Shown here: one piece after another, positions 1-6,190 of the stretch
How the letters are laid out: each line of letters opens with the position of its first letter
Position numbering within the stretch: position 1 is the first letter of the stretch
Assembly (NCBI GenBank): GCA_017518785.1
Contig: JAFWUA010000022.1
Location: forward strand, 1 to 10,162
Direction: 5' to 3'
Source of the DNA: Neisseriaceae bacterium
GTDB lineage: Bacteria; Pseudomonadota; Gammaproteobacteria; Burkholderiales; Neisseriaceae
Length of the DNA: 10,162 nucleotides
Translations under genes and position numbers: made by a program
The notes under the pieces: generated by a model
What the model was told of the DNA's origin: nothing
Database searches by the model: none
What the model saw: the letters and a program-made list of their open reading frames with translations, nothing else

Positions 1-126
1 GTGTTTTTCCGGCAGTGTTTTTCCGGCAGAGTTTTTCCGGCAGAGTTTTTCCGGCAGAGTTTTTCCGGCAGAGTTTTTCCGGCAGAGTTTTTCCGGCAGT
101 GTTTTCCGGCAGTGTTTTTCCGGCAG
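1..126 (-). repeat. Tandem array of nine DUS-like words, 14-bp period
   Basis: CCGGCAG begins at 9, 23, 37, 51, 65, 79, 93, 106 and 120, so the spacing is 14 bp except for one 13-bp step that has lost a T. Read on the minus strand, each unit is CTGCCGGAAAAA followed by CT or CA, the same core as the dispersed word elsewhere in the window. Copies 3 to 7 are preceded by AG and are identical, while the outer copies are preceded by TG, the pattern expected if the array grew by duplicating internal units. Base 1 is already in phase with a preceding unit, so the array probably extends outside the window. No open reading frame was seen to account for it. Direct repeats of this size can vary in copy number, but that is inference here. 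Confidence 0.95.
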
Positions 127-145
127 TTATTTAATAGAAATCATA

Positions 146-306
146 CAAAACTCGTCATTTCAAGTTTCACAAAGTGAAACTTGAAATCTCAACTTATATA
201 TTTTTTAATTTTACAAAAATATTCTTTGTTTAGCGAAGAATAACAATATTAAACAATGAATTATATTTATTTTATCCTGTTAAAAAATCCAGAATGACGA
301 GTTTTG
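146..306. repeat. MITE-like element with 14-bp terminal inverted repeats
   Basis: CAAAACTCGTCATT (146-159) is the exact reverse complement of AATGACGAGTTTTG (293-306). Between them lie the perfect hairpin at 157-187 and a weaker one in which TATTCTT (220-226) pairs with AAGAATA (236-242). There is no coding capacity. Ends of the CGTCATT...AATGACG type are common on short dispersed non-autonomous repeats in many bacteria. No target-site duplication is evident next to the inverted repeats. Copies elsewhere in the genome would be needed to prove that it is a dispersed element. Confidence 0.5.
157..187. other. Perfect 14-bp hairpin
   Basis: ATTTCAAGTTTCAC (157-170) pairs without mismatch with GTGAAACTTGAAAT (174-187) across an AAA loop. 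No T-run follows directly on the plus strand, so a simple terminator for rightward transcription is unlikely. It sits inside the larger inverted-repeat element and is probably part of that element's structure. Confidence 0.6.
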
Positions 307-481
307 CAAGCGTTTCTGAAAAGTTACACTTTGTTAAACTGTAAACCTCAATCTACCACAGATGAACCTTTGAATATAAAATAAAAACAGTCACTTTTCT
401 TACTGCCCAAAATGATGGAATAGGATATAATAAAGTGTCTATTCAAAATGATAAAACGAAAAAGCAAATAGGAATAAAACG
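307..481 (+). promoter_or_regulatory. Gene-free leader with possible promoter for the repeat protein
   Basis: This stretch completes the gene-free interval 127-481. A perfect TATAAT lies at 426-431, about 50 bp before the ATG at 482, and could be a -10 box. A good -35 hexamer at the usual spacing is not seen; the nearest candidate, TTACTG at 400-405, is 20 bp away. AGGA at 470-473 lies 8 bp before the ATG and makes a convincing ribosome binding site. Nothing else was recognised. Confidence 0.3.
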
Positions 482-1231
482 ATGAAACTCAATAAAGTAC
501 CAAAAATCCGCTTTGCTGGTTTTAGTTATTGGGAAGTAGGAACAAGCAAGTTAGGTTGTCCCAAAAAAGTAACCGTAATTTTGAGTAAAACAAAGTACAA
601 CAAAGAATCTTCAAATTTAGAACAAAGTAATTGTTTTTTGCCACCAACACTACACGACAAAGTTGCTTTGCATAATAAAACAAAAAAATACAATAAATCG
701 CCTAAAATCAGCATTATTGGTTTTAATGATTGGAAGTTTGGTGTTAGTCGATATGGTTGCTATAAAAAAACAGCTGTAATTTTGAGCAAAGCAAAGCATA
801 ATGAGGAGTCCTTAAATTTAGTGCATTCGCTTACAGATTCAAATCTTCCGAATAACAAGCTACAACAAGCAAATAGAGACAAAACAATAAAACACAATAG
901 ATCGCCCAAAATCAACATTGCTGATTTTAGCGGTTGGAAGGTGGGTACAGGCAGATATGTTATCCCCAAAAAAACAACCATCATTTTGAATGGGAAAAGC
1001 CATAACGATAAATCTTTAACTTTTACACAAAACACGGATACTGCCATTACTGCTAACAATGATGAATTTAATCGGTATGACAACACTGCAAAACAACTTT
1101 CAAACAGAGAAAAAATCATGAAATTCAATAAATCGCCAAAAATCAACTTTATGAGTTTGAGAGATTTTAAAGCGGATACAGCCAAATATATTTACCATAA
1201 GAAAACAACCGTTATTTTGAACGGAGCGTAG
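482..1231 (+). CDS. Unrecognised four-repeat protein, 249 residues
   Basis: I do not recognise this protein and assign no function. It consists of four copies of a 34-residue unit at about residues 2-35, 69-102, 137-170 and 214-247, joined by variable linkers of 33 to 43 residues rich in Asn, Lys and Ser. The unit runs roughly K-x-N-K-S-P-K-I, then an aromatic or hydrophobic stretch usually containing F-x-x-W-K and G, then R/K-Y, then K-K-T-T-V-I-L-S/N. There is no signal peptide, no membrane segment and no known catalytic motif. The protein is very basic. Coding status is supported by the AGGA ribosome binding site 8 bp before the ATG. Silent variation between repeats also supports it: the invariant Pro uses CCA, CCT, CCC and CCA, and Gly, Ser and Cys codons vary at the third base too. 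The last repeat is the most diverged and ends two residues before the stop. It could instead be a translated dispersed DNA repeat. Confidence 0.65.
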   Translation: MKLNKVPKIRFAGFSYWEVGTSKLGCPKKVTVILSKTKYNKESSNLEQSNCFLPPTLHDKVALHNKTKKYNKSPKISIIGFNDWKFGVSRYGCYKKTAVILSKAKHNEESLNLVHSLTDSNLPNNKLQQANRDKTIKHNRSPKINIADFSGWKVGTGRYVIPKKTTIILNGKSHNDKSLTFTQNTDTAITANNDEFNRYDNTAKQLSNREKIMKFNKSPKINFMSLRDFKADTAKYIYHKKTTVILNGA

Positions 1232-1358
1232 ATACAAAAAAATCTTATCCTCAAAGATGCCTGCAAATCGTCATTTTGAGTTTTTTAACAACAACTTGCG
1301 AATGAAGACTTTTCCAAGTGTTTATATTTAAACTATTAATTATCAAAATTAAATTATT

Positions 1359-1577
1359 ATGACAAAGAAAATTTCATTTAATCTGAATAATAAAGACTAC
1401 ATCGCCTTATGCGATTTACTCAAAATAACTTCTGTGGCAAACAGTGGCGGTGAAGCAAAACAAATGATTACCCAATCACTTGTATTGCGTGGCAATGAAA
1501 TTGAAACACGCAAAACAGCCAAAATCAAAGCAGGAGAAGTTATTTATTGCAATGGCGTATCAATTGAGGTGATTTAA
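1359..1577 (+). CDS. S4-domain RNA-binding protein, YbcJ-like
   Basis: This 72-residue protein is a single small S4-type RNA-binding domain of the YbcJ family. Seen in the sequence: an N-terminal strand, then C-D-L-L-K (about residues 18-22), an S-G-G-E-A-K-Q turn (29-35), and E-T-R-K (49-52) followed by K-A-G-E-V-I (57-62). These match my memory of E. coli YbcJ, which is about the same length. Family members are presumed cytoplasmic and to bind structured RNA, but the target is not established. No Shine-Dalgarno sequence is visible before the ATG; the upstream bases are almost all A and T. The PHP phosphoesterase gene starts 14 bp after its stop, so the two are probably co-transcribed. The family assignment is firm and the biological role is not. 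Confidence 0.88.
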   Translation: MTKKISFNLNNKDYIALCDLLKITSVANSGGEAKQMITQSLVLRGNEIETRKTAKIKAGEVIYCNGVSIEVI

Positions 1578-1591
1578 AAGTAATTACACTA

Positions 1592-2422
1592 ATGATTAAT
1601 ATTGACTTACACTGTCATTCTTATTTTTCTGATGGCAAATTATCACCAGAAGAACTCTTATCAGAAGCTCATAAAAATGGAGCTACTATGCTCTCATTAA
1701 CCGATCACGACCATATCGGTGGTTTAATCCGTGCCCAAAAATCAGCCTTACAATATGGGATAAAATTTATTAATGGTGTAGAAATTTCCGTAACTTGGCG
1801 AGGACGAACAATTCATATTGTTGGGCTTAATTTCAAACCATCTTCTGAATTTATTGAAATATTGGAAAAAAATCGACAAGGTCGCATTGAAAGACTACAA
1901 AAAATATCCGATAAATTACAAAAAAAAGCTGGATTTTTAAAAGTTTATGAAGGGGCGTTGGCACTATCCAATCAATCTGACAACGTTAGCAGAATGCACA
2001 TTGCTCAATTTTTAGTCAATCAAGGCTATGTAAAAAATCGTAACGAAGCATTTCGTAAATACTTGGGAGATAATAAATCTTGTAATTTTCGCATCAATTG
2101 GATAAATCTAACTGATGCAGTTAATCTGATTTGTGAACATTCTGGTGTAGCAGTTATTGCTCACCCTGCACGTTACAAATTATCTGCTACGGCACTGCGT
2201 AATTTAACAGAAGAATTTATCAACGCAGGCGGAGTTGGAATTGAAGTTTCAAGTAGCCTTCATTCTCTAAACGAAAGATTAAATATAGCTCTTTTGGCTG
2301 AACGCTATAATTTATACGCATCTGCTGGTAGTGATTTTCATGGATACAATGATTTTAATAGAGTATTAGGTAAAACACCTGAACTTCCAGCTACATGTCG
2401 CCCTATTTGGGACTTATTTTAA
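1592..2422 (+). CDS. PHP-domain phosphoesterase, RNase AM/YciV (TrpH) family
   Basis: This 276-residue metal-dependent phosphoesterase has the standard PHP motifs. D-L-H-C-H is at residues 5-9, S-D-G at 13-15, T-D-H-D-H at 37-41, G-V-E-I-S at 62-66, H75, S-R-M-H at 133-136, A-H-P at 190-192 and G-S-D-F-H-G at 246-251. The His, Asp and Glu residues of these motifs form the metal centre in the family. An inserted helical region at about 95-165, with K-A-G-F, Y-E-G-A-L-A-L and R-K-Y-L, fits the subfamily that includes E. coli YciV (RNase AM) and a Chromobacterium 3',5'-nucleotide phosphatase. Those enzymes remove nucleotides from RNA 5' ends or hydrolyse 3',5'-bisphosphonucleotides. Length is close to family members and the protein looks intact. 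The ATG is the natural start because the DLHCH motif follows at once. No good ribosome binding site is nearby; GAGGTGA at 1566-1572 is too far away, so coupling to the preceding S4 gene is plausible. Confidence 0.9.
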   Translation: MINIDLHCHSYFSDGKLSPEELLSEAHKNGATMLSLTDHDHIGGLIRAQKSALQYGIKFINGVEISVTWRGRTIHIVGLNFKPSSEFIEILEKNRQGRIERLQKISDKLQKKAGFLKVYEGALALSNQSDNVSRMHIAQFLVNQGYVKNRNEAFRKYLGDNKSCNFRINWINLTDAVNLICEHSGVAVIAHPARYKLSATALRNLTEEFINAGGVGIEVSSSLHSLNERLNIALLAERYNLYASAGSDFHGYNDFNRVLGKTPELPATCRPIWDLF

Positions 2423-2446
2423 ATAGTTTTATTTATAGATATATCT

Positions 2447-2458
2447 TTCCGGCAGACT
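2447..2458 (-). repeat. DUS-like word, full 12-mer
   Basis: The minus strand reads AGTCTGCCGGAA, the full consensus, followed by AG. It lies alone between the PHP gene and the lipoprotein gene, upstream of the probable lipoprotein promoter. Confidence 0.85.
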
Positions 2459-2462
2459 CTAT

Positions 2463-2492
2463 TTCAGTCTACAATGACGCATTGTGTATAAT
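2463..2492 (+). promoter_or_regulatory. Possible promoter for the lipoprotein-glmU-glmS group
   Basis: A perfect TATAAT at 2487-2492 lies 25 bp before the lipoprotein ATG. TTCAGT at 2463-2468 is a weak -35 candidate with an 18-bp spacer. If real, it would serve the lipoprotein gene and, by read-through, glmU and glmS. Confidence 0.4.
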
Positions 2493-2517
2493 TTTTTAAT
2501 ATAAGGATTGATAGCAA

Positions 2518-2730
2518 ATGAAAACCTTATCTATTTTGCTTGGAATTACTCTACTATTAAGCTCTTGTACTTGGACAACTTATAACGATAATGGTCAAAC
2601 CAAACTTCGTCAAAAATATCCAACTGGAACTCCGGTTTATTACGAAGATGGCACTTATCAGAACGATCAGCGTTATCACGGCTATCGCCCACGTCAACGT
2701 GCAATTGAACGTGAAACACCTAATATGTAA
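2518..2730 (+). CDS. Small lipoprotein of unknown function
   Basis: This 70-residue protein begins with a short lipoprotein signal peptide: M-K-T, then a hydrophobic run at about residues 4-14 and the lipobox L-S-S-C with Cys17 as the lipidated residue. Thr at position +2 after Cys gives no inner-membrane retention signal by the Asp+2 rule, so outer-membrane sorting is the default inference. The mature part of about 54 residues is polar, rich in Tyr, Arg and Gln, and has no recognised domain; its end is R-P-R-Q-R followed by a charged tail. The start is supported by AAGGA at 2503-2507, 10 bp before the ATG. It ends 18 bp before glmU and is probably co-transcribed with it. It resembles the many short hypothetical lipoproteins of Gram-negative bacteria, and no specific role can be read from it. 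Confidence 0.8.
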   Translation: MKTLSILLGITLLLSSCTWTTYNDNGQTKLRQKYPTGTPVYYEDGTYQNDQRYHGYRPRQRAIERETPNM

Positions 2731-2735
2731 TTTTT

Positions 2736-2747
2736 TTCCGGCAGACT
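2736..2747 (-). repeat. DUS-like word filling the glmU 5' gap
   Basis: The minus strand reads AGTCTGCCGGAA. With the preceding T-run (2731-2737) it fills almost the entire 18 bp between the lipoprotein stop and the glmU ATG at 2749. No Shine-Dalgarno sequence is left. Confidence 0.85.
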
Positions 2748-2748
2748 A

Positions 2749-4116
2749 ATGAATAATCTTTGCGTTGTAATTCTTGCCGCAGGACGTGGCACCCGTATGT
2801 ATTCAGATATTCCCAAAGTGCTACATACCATTGGGGATAAACCAATGCTAACCCATGTAATCGATACAGCTATGTCGCTGCAACCCAATGTAATCAGCAC
2901 AGTTGTAGGTTATGGACGTGAATTGGTAATAGAAACTGTAAAACGTCCAGTAACATGGATAGAACAAACTGAACAATTAGGTACAGGGCATGCTGTTCAA
3001 TGTGCCCTACCAACACTGCCGGAAAATGGTGTTACTCTGATTTTATATGGCGATGTGCCATTGATTAACAAAGAAAGTTTGCAATCATTAATCAATACAG
3101 CTTGCGAATGCAAATTGGCAGTATTAACCGATATTGTTGATAACCCAACAGGTTATGGACGAATCTTGCGTTGTGATAAACAAAAAATCATTGGCATTGT
3201 CGAAGAAAAAGACGCAAATTCTCAACAAAAACAAATTCAAGAAATAAACACCGGCATTATCGCTGCTGATAACAAATATCTTGCCAAATGGTTGAAAGAA
3301 TTGACTAATGACAATGCTCAACAAGAATATTACCTAACCGACATTATCGCTTTGGCAGTAAAAGACGGAATCGAAGTTAAAAGTGTAGCCGTGCCGGAAC
3401 ATTATCTTGTAGCCGGTGTAAATAATAAATTGCAATTAGCAGAACTAACACGAATTTATCAGCAAAATTTAGCAAAAGAATTAATGCTATCAGGCGTTAC
3501 CTTAAACGACCCATTACGTTTTGACCTGCGTGGCACTCTCAAACACGGCAAAGATGTAATCATTGATGTTGATACCGTATTTGAAGGTGAGTGCACAGTG
3601 GGCAATCGTGTAAAAATTGGAGCTTTTTGCGTATTAAAAAATGTAACCATTGCTGATGATGTTGAAATTAAACCATTTTCACATTTGGAAAATTGCACAG
3701 TTGGGGCTAATTCGCAGGTTGGTCCGTTTGCAAGATTACGTCCAGATGCAGTTTTGGCAGAAAATACTCATATTGGTAATTTTGTAGAAATTAAAAAATC
3801 ATTTATAGGTAATGGTAGTAAAGTCAATCACTTAACCTATATTGGCGATACTCAAATCGGACAAAATACCAATATCGGTGCAGGCACGGTTACATGTAAT
3901 TACGATGGTGTGAATAAATTTAAAACTGAAATTGGTGATGAAGTACGCATCGGTTCAGGAACTTTATTAGTAGCACCAGTCAAAGTTGGTAATCGTGCTA
4001 CCACTGGTGCTGGTAGTGTAATTACCAAAAATTGCCCTGCAGAAAAATTGACTATCTCACGTGTTCGTCAAAACACTATTGATAATTGGGTTCGTCCAGA
4101 AAAAACAAATAAATAA
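2749..4116 (+). CDS. glmU: Bifunctional GlmU: N-acetyltransferase and uridylyltransferase
   Basis: GlmU acetylates glucosamine-1-phosphate and then joins it to UTP, giving UDP-N-acetylglucosamine for peptidoglycan and lipopolysaccharide in the cytoplasm. The N-terminal pyrophosphorylase domain (about 1-225) shows L-A-A-G-R-G-T-R-M at residues 9-17, with the nucleotide-binding Lys23 shortly after, Q-L-G-T-G-H-A at 76-82 and Y-G-D-V-P-L at 100-105, whose Asp102 should bind metal. The C-terminal acetyltransferase domain (about 250-445) is a left-handed beta helix of hexapeptide repeats. It carries R-L-R-P at 329-332, the catalytic His361 in K-V-N-H-L-T-Y, and N-I-G-A-G-T at 375-380. Its 455 residues are close to the 456 of E. 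coli GlmU. An in-frame stop at 2728 rules out an earlier start. The start lacks a ribosome binding site because a DUS-like word lies there. glmS follows 36 bp downstream. Confidence 0.98.
   Translation: MNNLCVVILAAGRGTRMYSDIPKVLHTIGDKPMLTHVIDTAMSLQPNVISTVVGYGRELVIETVKRPVTWIEQTEQLGTGHAVQCALPTLPENGVTLILYGDVPLINKESLQSLINTACECKLAVLTDIVDNPTGYGRILRCDKQKIIGIVEEKDANSQQKQIQEINTGIIAADNKYLAKWLKELTNDNAQQEYYLTDIIALAVKDGIEVKSVAVPEHYLVAGVNNKLQLAELTRIYQQNLAKELMLSGVTLNDPLRFDLRGTLKHGKDVIIDVDTVFEGECTVGNRVKIGAFCVLKNVTIADDVEIKPFSHLENCTVGANSQVGPFARLRPDAVLAENTHIGNFVEIKKSFIGNGSKVNHLTYIGDTQIGQNTNIGAGTVTCNYDGVNKFKTEIGDEVRIGSGTLLVAPVKVGNRATTGAGSVITKNCPAEKLTISRVRQNTIDNWVRPEKTNK
3013..3024 (+). repeat. DUS-like word inside glmU (core match)
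   Basis: The sequence ACACTGCCGGAA keeps the nine-base core CTGCCGGAA, but the 5' flank is ACA instead of AGT, as in part of the tandem array. In the glmU frame it contributes Leu-Pro-Glu-Asn at about residues 90-93. Confidence 0.7.
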
Positions 4117-4117
4117 T

Positions 4118-4129
4118 AGTCTGCCGGAA
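4118..4129 (+). repeat. DUS-like word between glmU and glmS
   Basis: Full AGTCTGCCGGAA starting two bases after the glmU stop. It is a single copy with no inverted partner, so it is not expected to terminate transcription between glmU and glmS. Confidence 0.85.
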
Positions 4130-4152
4130 ATAATTAAGTAAGGATAAAAAAC

Positions 4153-5991
4153 ATGTGCGGAATTGTTGGTGCATTATGTTTACAAGATAATGTTGTTGAT
4201 TTTTTAATCGATGGCTTACAACGCTTGGAATATCGTGGTTATGATTCATCAGGCATTGCCATATTAAATAAAGAAGGAAATATTCAACGTGTTCGCAAAG
4301 TCGGACGCGTATCTCAAATGGCAGAAGCAGCCAAAGAAATGTCGCTTTGCTCAAAAGTTGGAATTGGACACACACGCTGGGCAACTCATGGTGGAGTAAC
4401 CGAGCCTAATGCCCACCCTCATATTTCCAATCAACAAATTTCGGTGGTACATAACGGCATTATCGAAAACTTTGAAGAAGAAAGAATACGCCTACAAAAT
4501 TTAGGATATATATTTGAATCTCAAACAGATACCGAAGTAATTGCCCATGCCATTCATTATGAATATCAGCAAAATCACGATTTATTTTTAGCACTCACCA
4601 ATGCAGTTAAACGTTTCAAGGGTGCTTATGCGATTGGAGTAATTGCCGCTGATTCAGCTGATGAAATGGTGGTTGCTCGTATGGGTTGTCCTCTATTAGT
4701 TGCATTTGCCGATGGTGCAACTTTTATCGCGTCTGATGTATCTGCGGTTATTGCACATACTCGCAAAATATCTTATTTAGAAGATGGAGATATTGCCAAA
4801 TTAACTGCCAATGGAATTGAAAAATTAATTGACCGTAATTTACAAACCGCTCAACGCAAAATTCATCTATCTTCATTATCTTTGGCTTCGTTAGAATTAG
4901 GTCCTTACAATCATTTCATGCAAAAGGAAATTCACGAACAACCAAAAGCAATTAGCGATACCATCGAAGCCTTTATTGATGAAAAATTTTCGGCACATAT
5001 TTTTGGAGAGAATGCAGAAGATATTTTGACAAAGATTAAAGGGATTAAAATTTTAGCTTGTGGCACTTCTTATTATGCAGCCATTACAGCTAAATACTGG
5101 TTAGAATCAATCAGTAAAATTCCTACTGATGTTGAAATAGCCAGCGAATATCGTTATCGCGATGTTATTGCGGATAAAGATGTTTTAATTATTACAATTT
5201 CTCAATCCGGCGAAACATTGGATACAATGGAGGCATTAAAATATGCCTATTCTTTGGGACATCAACACTCATTATCTATTTGTAATGTAATGGAATCTGC
5301 CCTACCACGTGAGAGTAAATTAGTTTTTTACACTCGTGCTGGTGTAGAAATTGGAGTTGCATCTACCAAAGCTTTTACTACGCAATTAGTCGCAATGTTT
5401 GGTTTAGCTGTTTGTTTAGGAAAAATACGCTCTAATGTAGATGAAAAACAAACTATTGCATATATTGAAATGTTGCGTAGTCTTCCCAATAGTGTTCAAC
5501 AAACCCTAAATTTAGAACCACAAATAATTTCTTGGGCACAGGAATTTGCCTTAAAAGAACATGCACTATTTTTAGGACGCGGCATTAATTATCCAATTGC
5601 AATGGAAGGTGCATTAAAACTTAAAGAAATTTCATATATTCATGCCGAAGCCTATCCTGCCGGTGAATTAAAACACGGACCACTTGCATTAGTAGATGAA
5701 AATATGCCGGTGGTGGTTATTGCTCCTACTGACCAATTATTAGATAAAGTTAAGGCTAATATGAAAGAAGTTAGTGCACGTGGCGGTAAATTATACGTAT
5801 TCACCGATAATGAAAGCCAACTTACTGCCGAAAATGGTGTAAGAGTAATACGTAATACTCATAATTGCGGAGTACTTTCTCCAATAGTTCAAGTAATTAA
5901 CGTGCAATTATTGGCATATCACACTGCCCTAATTCGTGGAACAGACGTAGATAAACCACGTAATTTAGCTAAATCAGTTACGGTAGAATAA
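4153..5991 (+). CDS. glmS: Glutamine-fructose-6-phosphate aminotransferase GlmS
   Basis: GlmS converts fructose-6-phosphate and glutamine to glucosamine-6-phosphate and glutamate, the first committed step of amino-sugar synthesis. The N-terminal glutaminase domain begins M-C-G-I-V-G, with Cys2 as the nucleophile once Met is removed. It continues with Y-R-G-Y-D-S-S-G (27-34), G-H-T-R-W-A-T-H-G (72-80) and H-N-G-I-I-E-N (100-106). Two sugar-isomerase (SIS) domains follow at about 290-425 and 460-600, with C-G-T-S (303-306), S-Q-S-G-E-T (350-355) and A-G-E-L-K-H-G-P (503-510). The C-terminus K-P-R-N-L-A-K-S-V-T-V-E is the family signature and includes the active-site Lys607. Its 612 residues compare with 609 in E. 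coli. AAGGA at 4140-4144, 8 bp before the ATG, supports the start. No glmS ribozyme is visible in the short gap upstream. Confidence 0.98.
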   Translation: MCGIVGALCLQDNVVDFLIDGLQRLEYRGYDSSGIAILNKEGNIQRVRKVGRVSQMAEAAKEMSLCSKVGIGHTRWATHGGVTEPNAHPHISNQQISVVHNGIIENFEEERIRLQNLGYIFESQTDTEVIAHAIHYEYQQNHDLFLALTNAVKRFKGAYAIGVIAADSADEMVVARMGCPLLVAFADGATFIASDVSAVIAHTRKISYLEDGDIAKLTANGIEKLIDRNLQTAQRKIHLSSLSLASLELGPYNHFMQKEIHEQPKAISDTIEAFIDEKFSAHIFGENAEDILTKIKGIKILACGTSYYAAITAKYWLESISKIPTDVEIASEYRYRDVIADKDVLIITISQSGETLDTMEALKYAYSLGHQHSLSICNVMESALPRESKLVFYTRAGVEIGVASTKAFTTQLVAMFGLAVCLGKIRSNVDEKQTIAYIEMLRSLPNSVQQTLNLEPQIISWAQEFALKEHALFLGRGINYPIAMEGALKLKEISYIHAEAYPAGELKHGPLALVDENMPVVVIAPTDQLLDKVKANMKEVSARGGKLYVFTDNESQLTAENGVRVIRNTHNCGVLSPIVQVINVQLLAYHTALIRGTDVDKPRNLAKSVTVE

Positions 5992-6004
5992 ATAGCAATT
6001 ATTA

Positions 6005-6033
6005 ACTTTTCGACAGTGTTTTTCCGGCAGTGT
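6005..6033 (-). repeat. Two-copy DUS tandem, one copy decayed
   Basis: TTCCGGCAG (6022-6030) is an intact core in the minus orientation with ACA as its 5' flank on that strand, the same variant as outer units of the array at 1-126. Exactly 14 bp before its CGGCAG (6025-6030) lies CGACAG (6011-6016), both followed by TGT. The upstream unit looks like a degraded second copy. Confidence 0.65.
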
Positions 6034-6073
6034 TTAATTTTAATATATACTCTGTTTAACACGTCTGCCGGAA
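6022..6073. terminator. Inverted DUS pair after glmS, possible terminator
   Basis: TTCCGGCAG (6022-6030) is complementary to CTGCCGGAA (6065-6073), and the stem can be extended inward by TGTT (6031-6034) with AACA (6058-6061), leaving a small bulge. Inverted uptake-word pairs after genes commonly act as terminators in Neisseria. The loop is long and no clear T-run follows on the plus strand, so the evidence is modest. Confidence 0.35.
6062..6073 (+). repeat. DUS-like word, one flank mismatch
   Basis: CGTCTGCCGGAA differs from the consensus only at the first base. It is followed by G instead of the usual A. It is the right arm of the inverted pair after glmS. Confidence 0.75.
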
Positions 6074-6078
6074 GAAAC

Positions 6079-6124
6079 ATCTTATGTAAGATAAGTCTGC
6101 CGGAAAGTAAGTCTTACATAAGAT
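6079..6124. repeat. Nested inverted repeat enclosing a DUS-like word
   Basis: ATCTTATGTAAGA (6079-6091) is exactly complementary to TCTTACATAAGAT (6112-6124). Each arm is itself nearly palindromic: six bases on each side of a central TG in the left arm (6079-6092), and five on each side of a central CA in the right. A full DUS-like word lies in the loop. It may fold in several ways; a regulatory role or a protein-binding site for the channel gene downstream is possible but unproven. Confidence 0.6.
6094..6105 (+). repeat. DUS-like word, full 12-mer
   Basis: Full AGTCTGCCGGAA in the loop of the 13-bp inverted repeat, in the gap between glmS and the channel gene. Confidence 0.85.
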
Positions 6125-6190
6125 TAGGTTTGCTTAAAAAGTTTTGTTATTAATTTAATCCAGTTTTTCAAAATATTAAGGATAAAAACA

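Noticed and set aside
1..126. CRISPR array
   Set aside because: The repeat is only 14 bp and directly tandem with no unique spacers; it matches the dispersed uptake-like word instead.
526..1185. Hydrophobic reading frames on the minus strand opposite the repeat protein
   Set aside because: They are antisense shadows of the repeats, with no ribosome binding site, while the plus-strand frame has a good one and silent codon variation between repeats.
1296..1328. Promoter before the S4 gene (TTGCGA with TATATT)
   Set aside because: The spacer would be 21 bp, too long for a convincing sigma-70 promoter in AT-rich sequence.
4117..4152. glmS ribozyme or regulatory RNA upstream of glmS
   Set aside because: The gap is only 36 bp, far too short for the ribozyme, which is known mainly from Gram-positive bacteria; it contains just one DUS-like word and a ribosome binding site.
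5659..5668. Further uptake words such as CTGCCGGTGA in glmS, and CTGCCGAAAA near 5825
   Set aside because: They miss the GGAA core by one or two bases and lie in conserved coding motifs, so chance or decay cannot be told apart from function.
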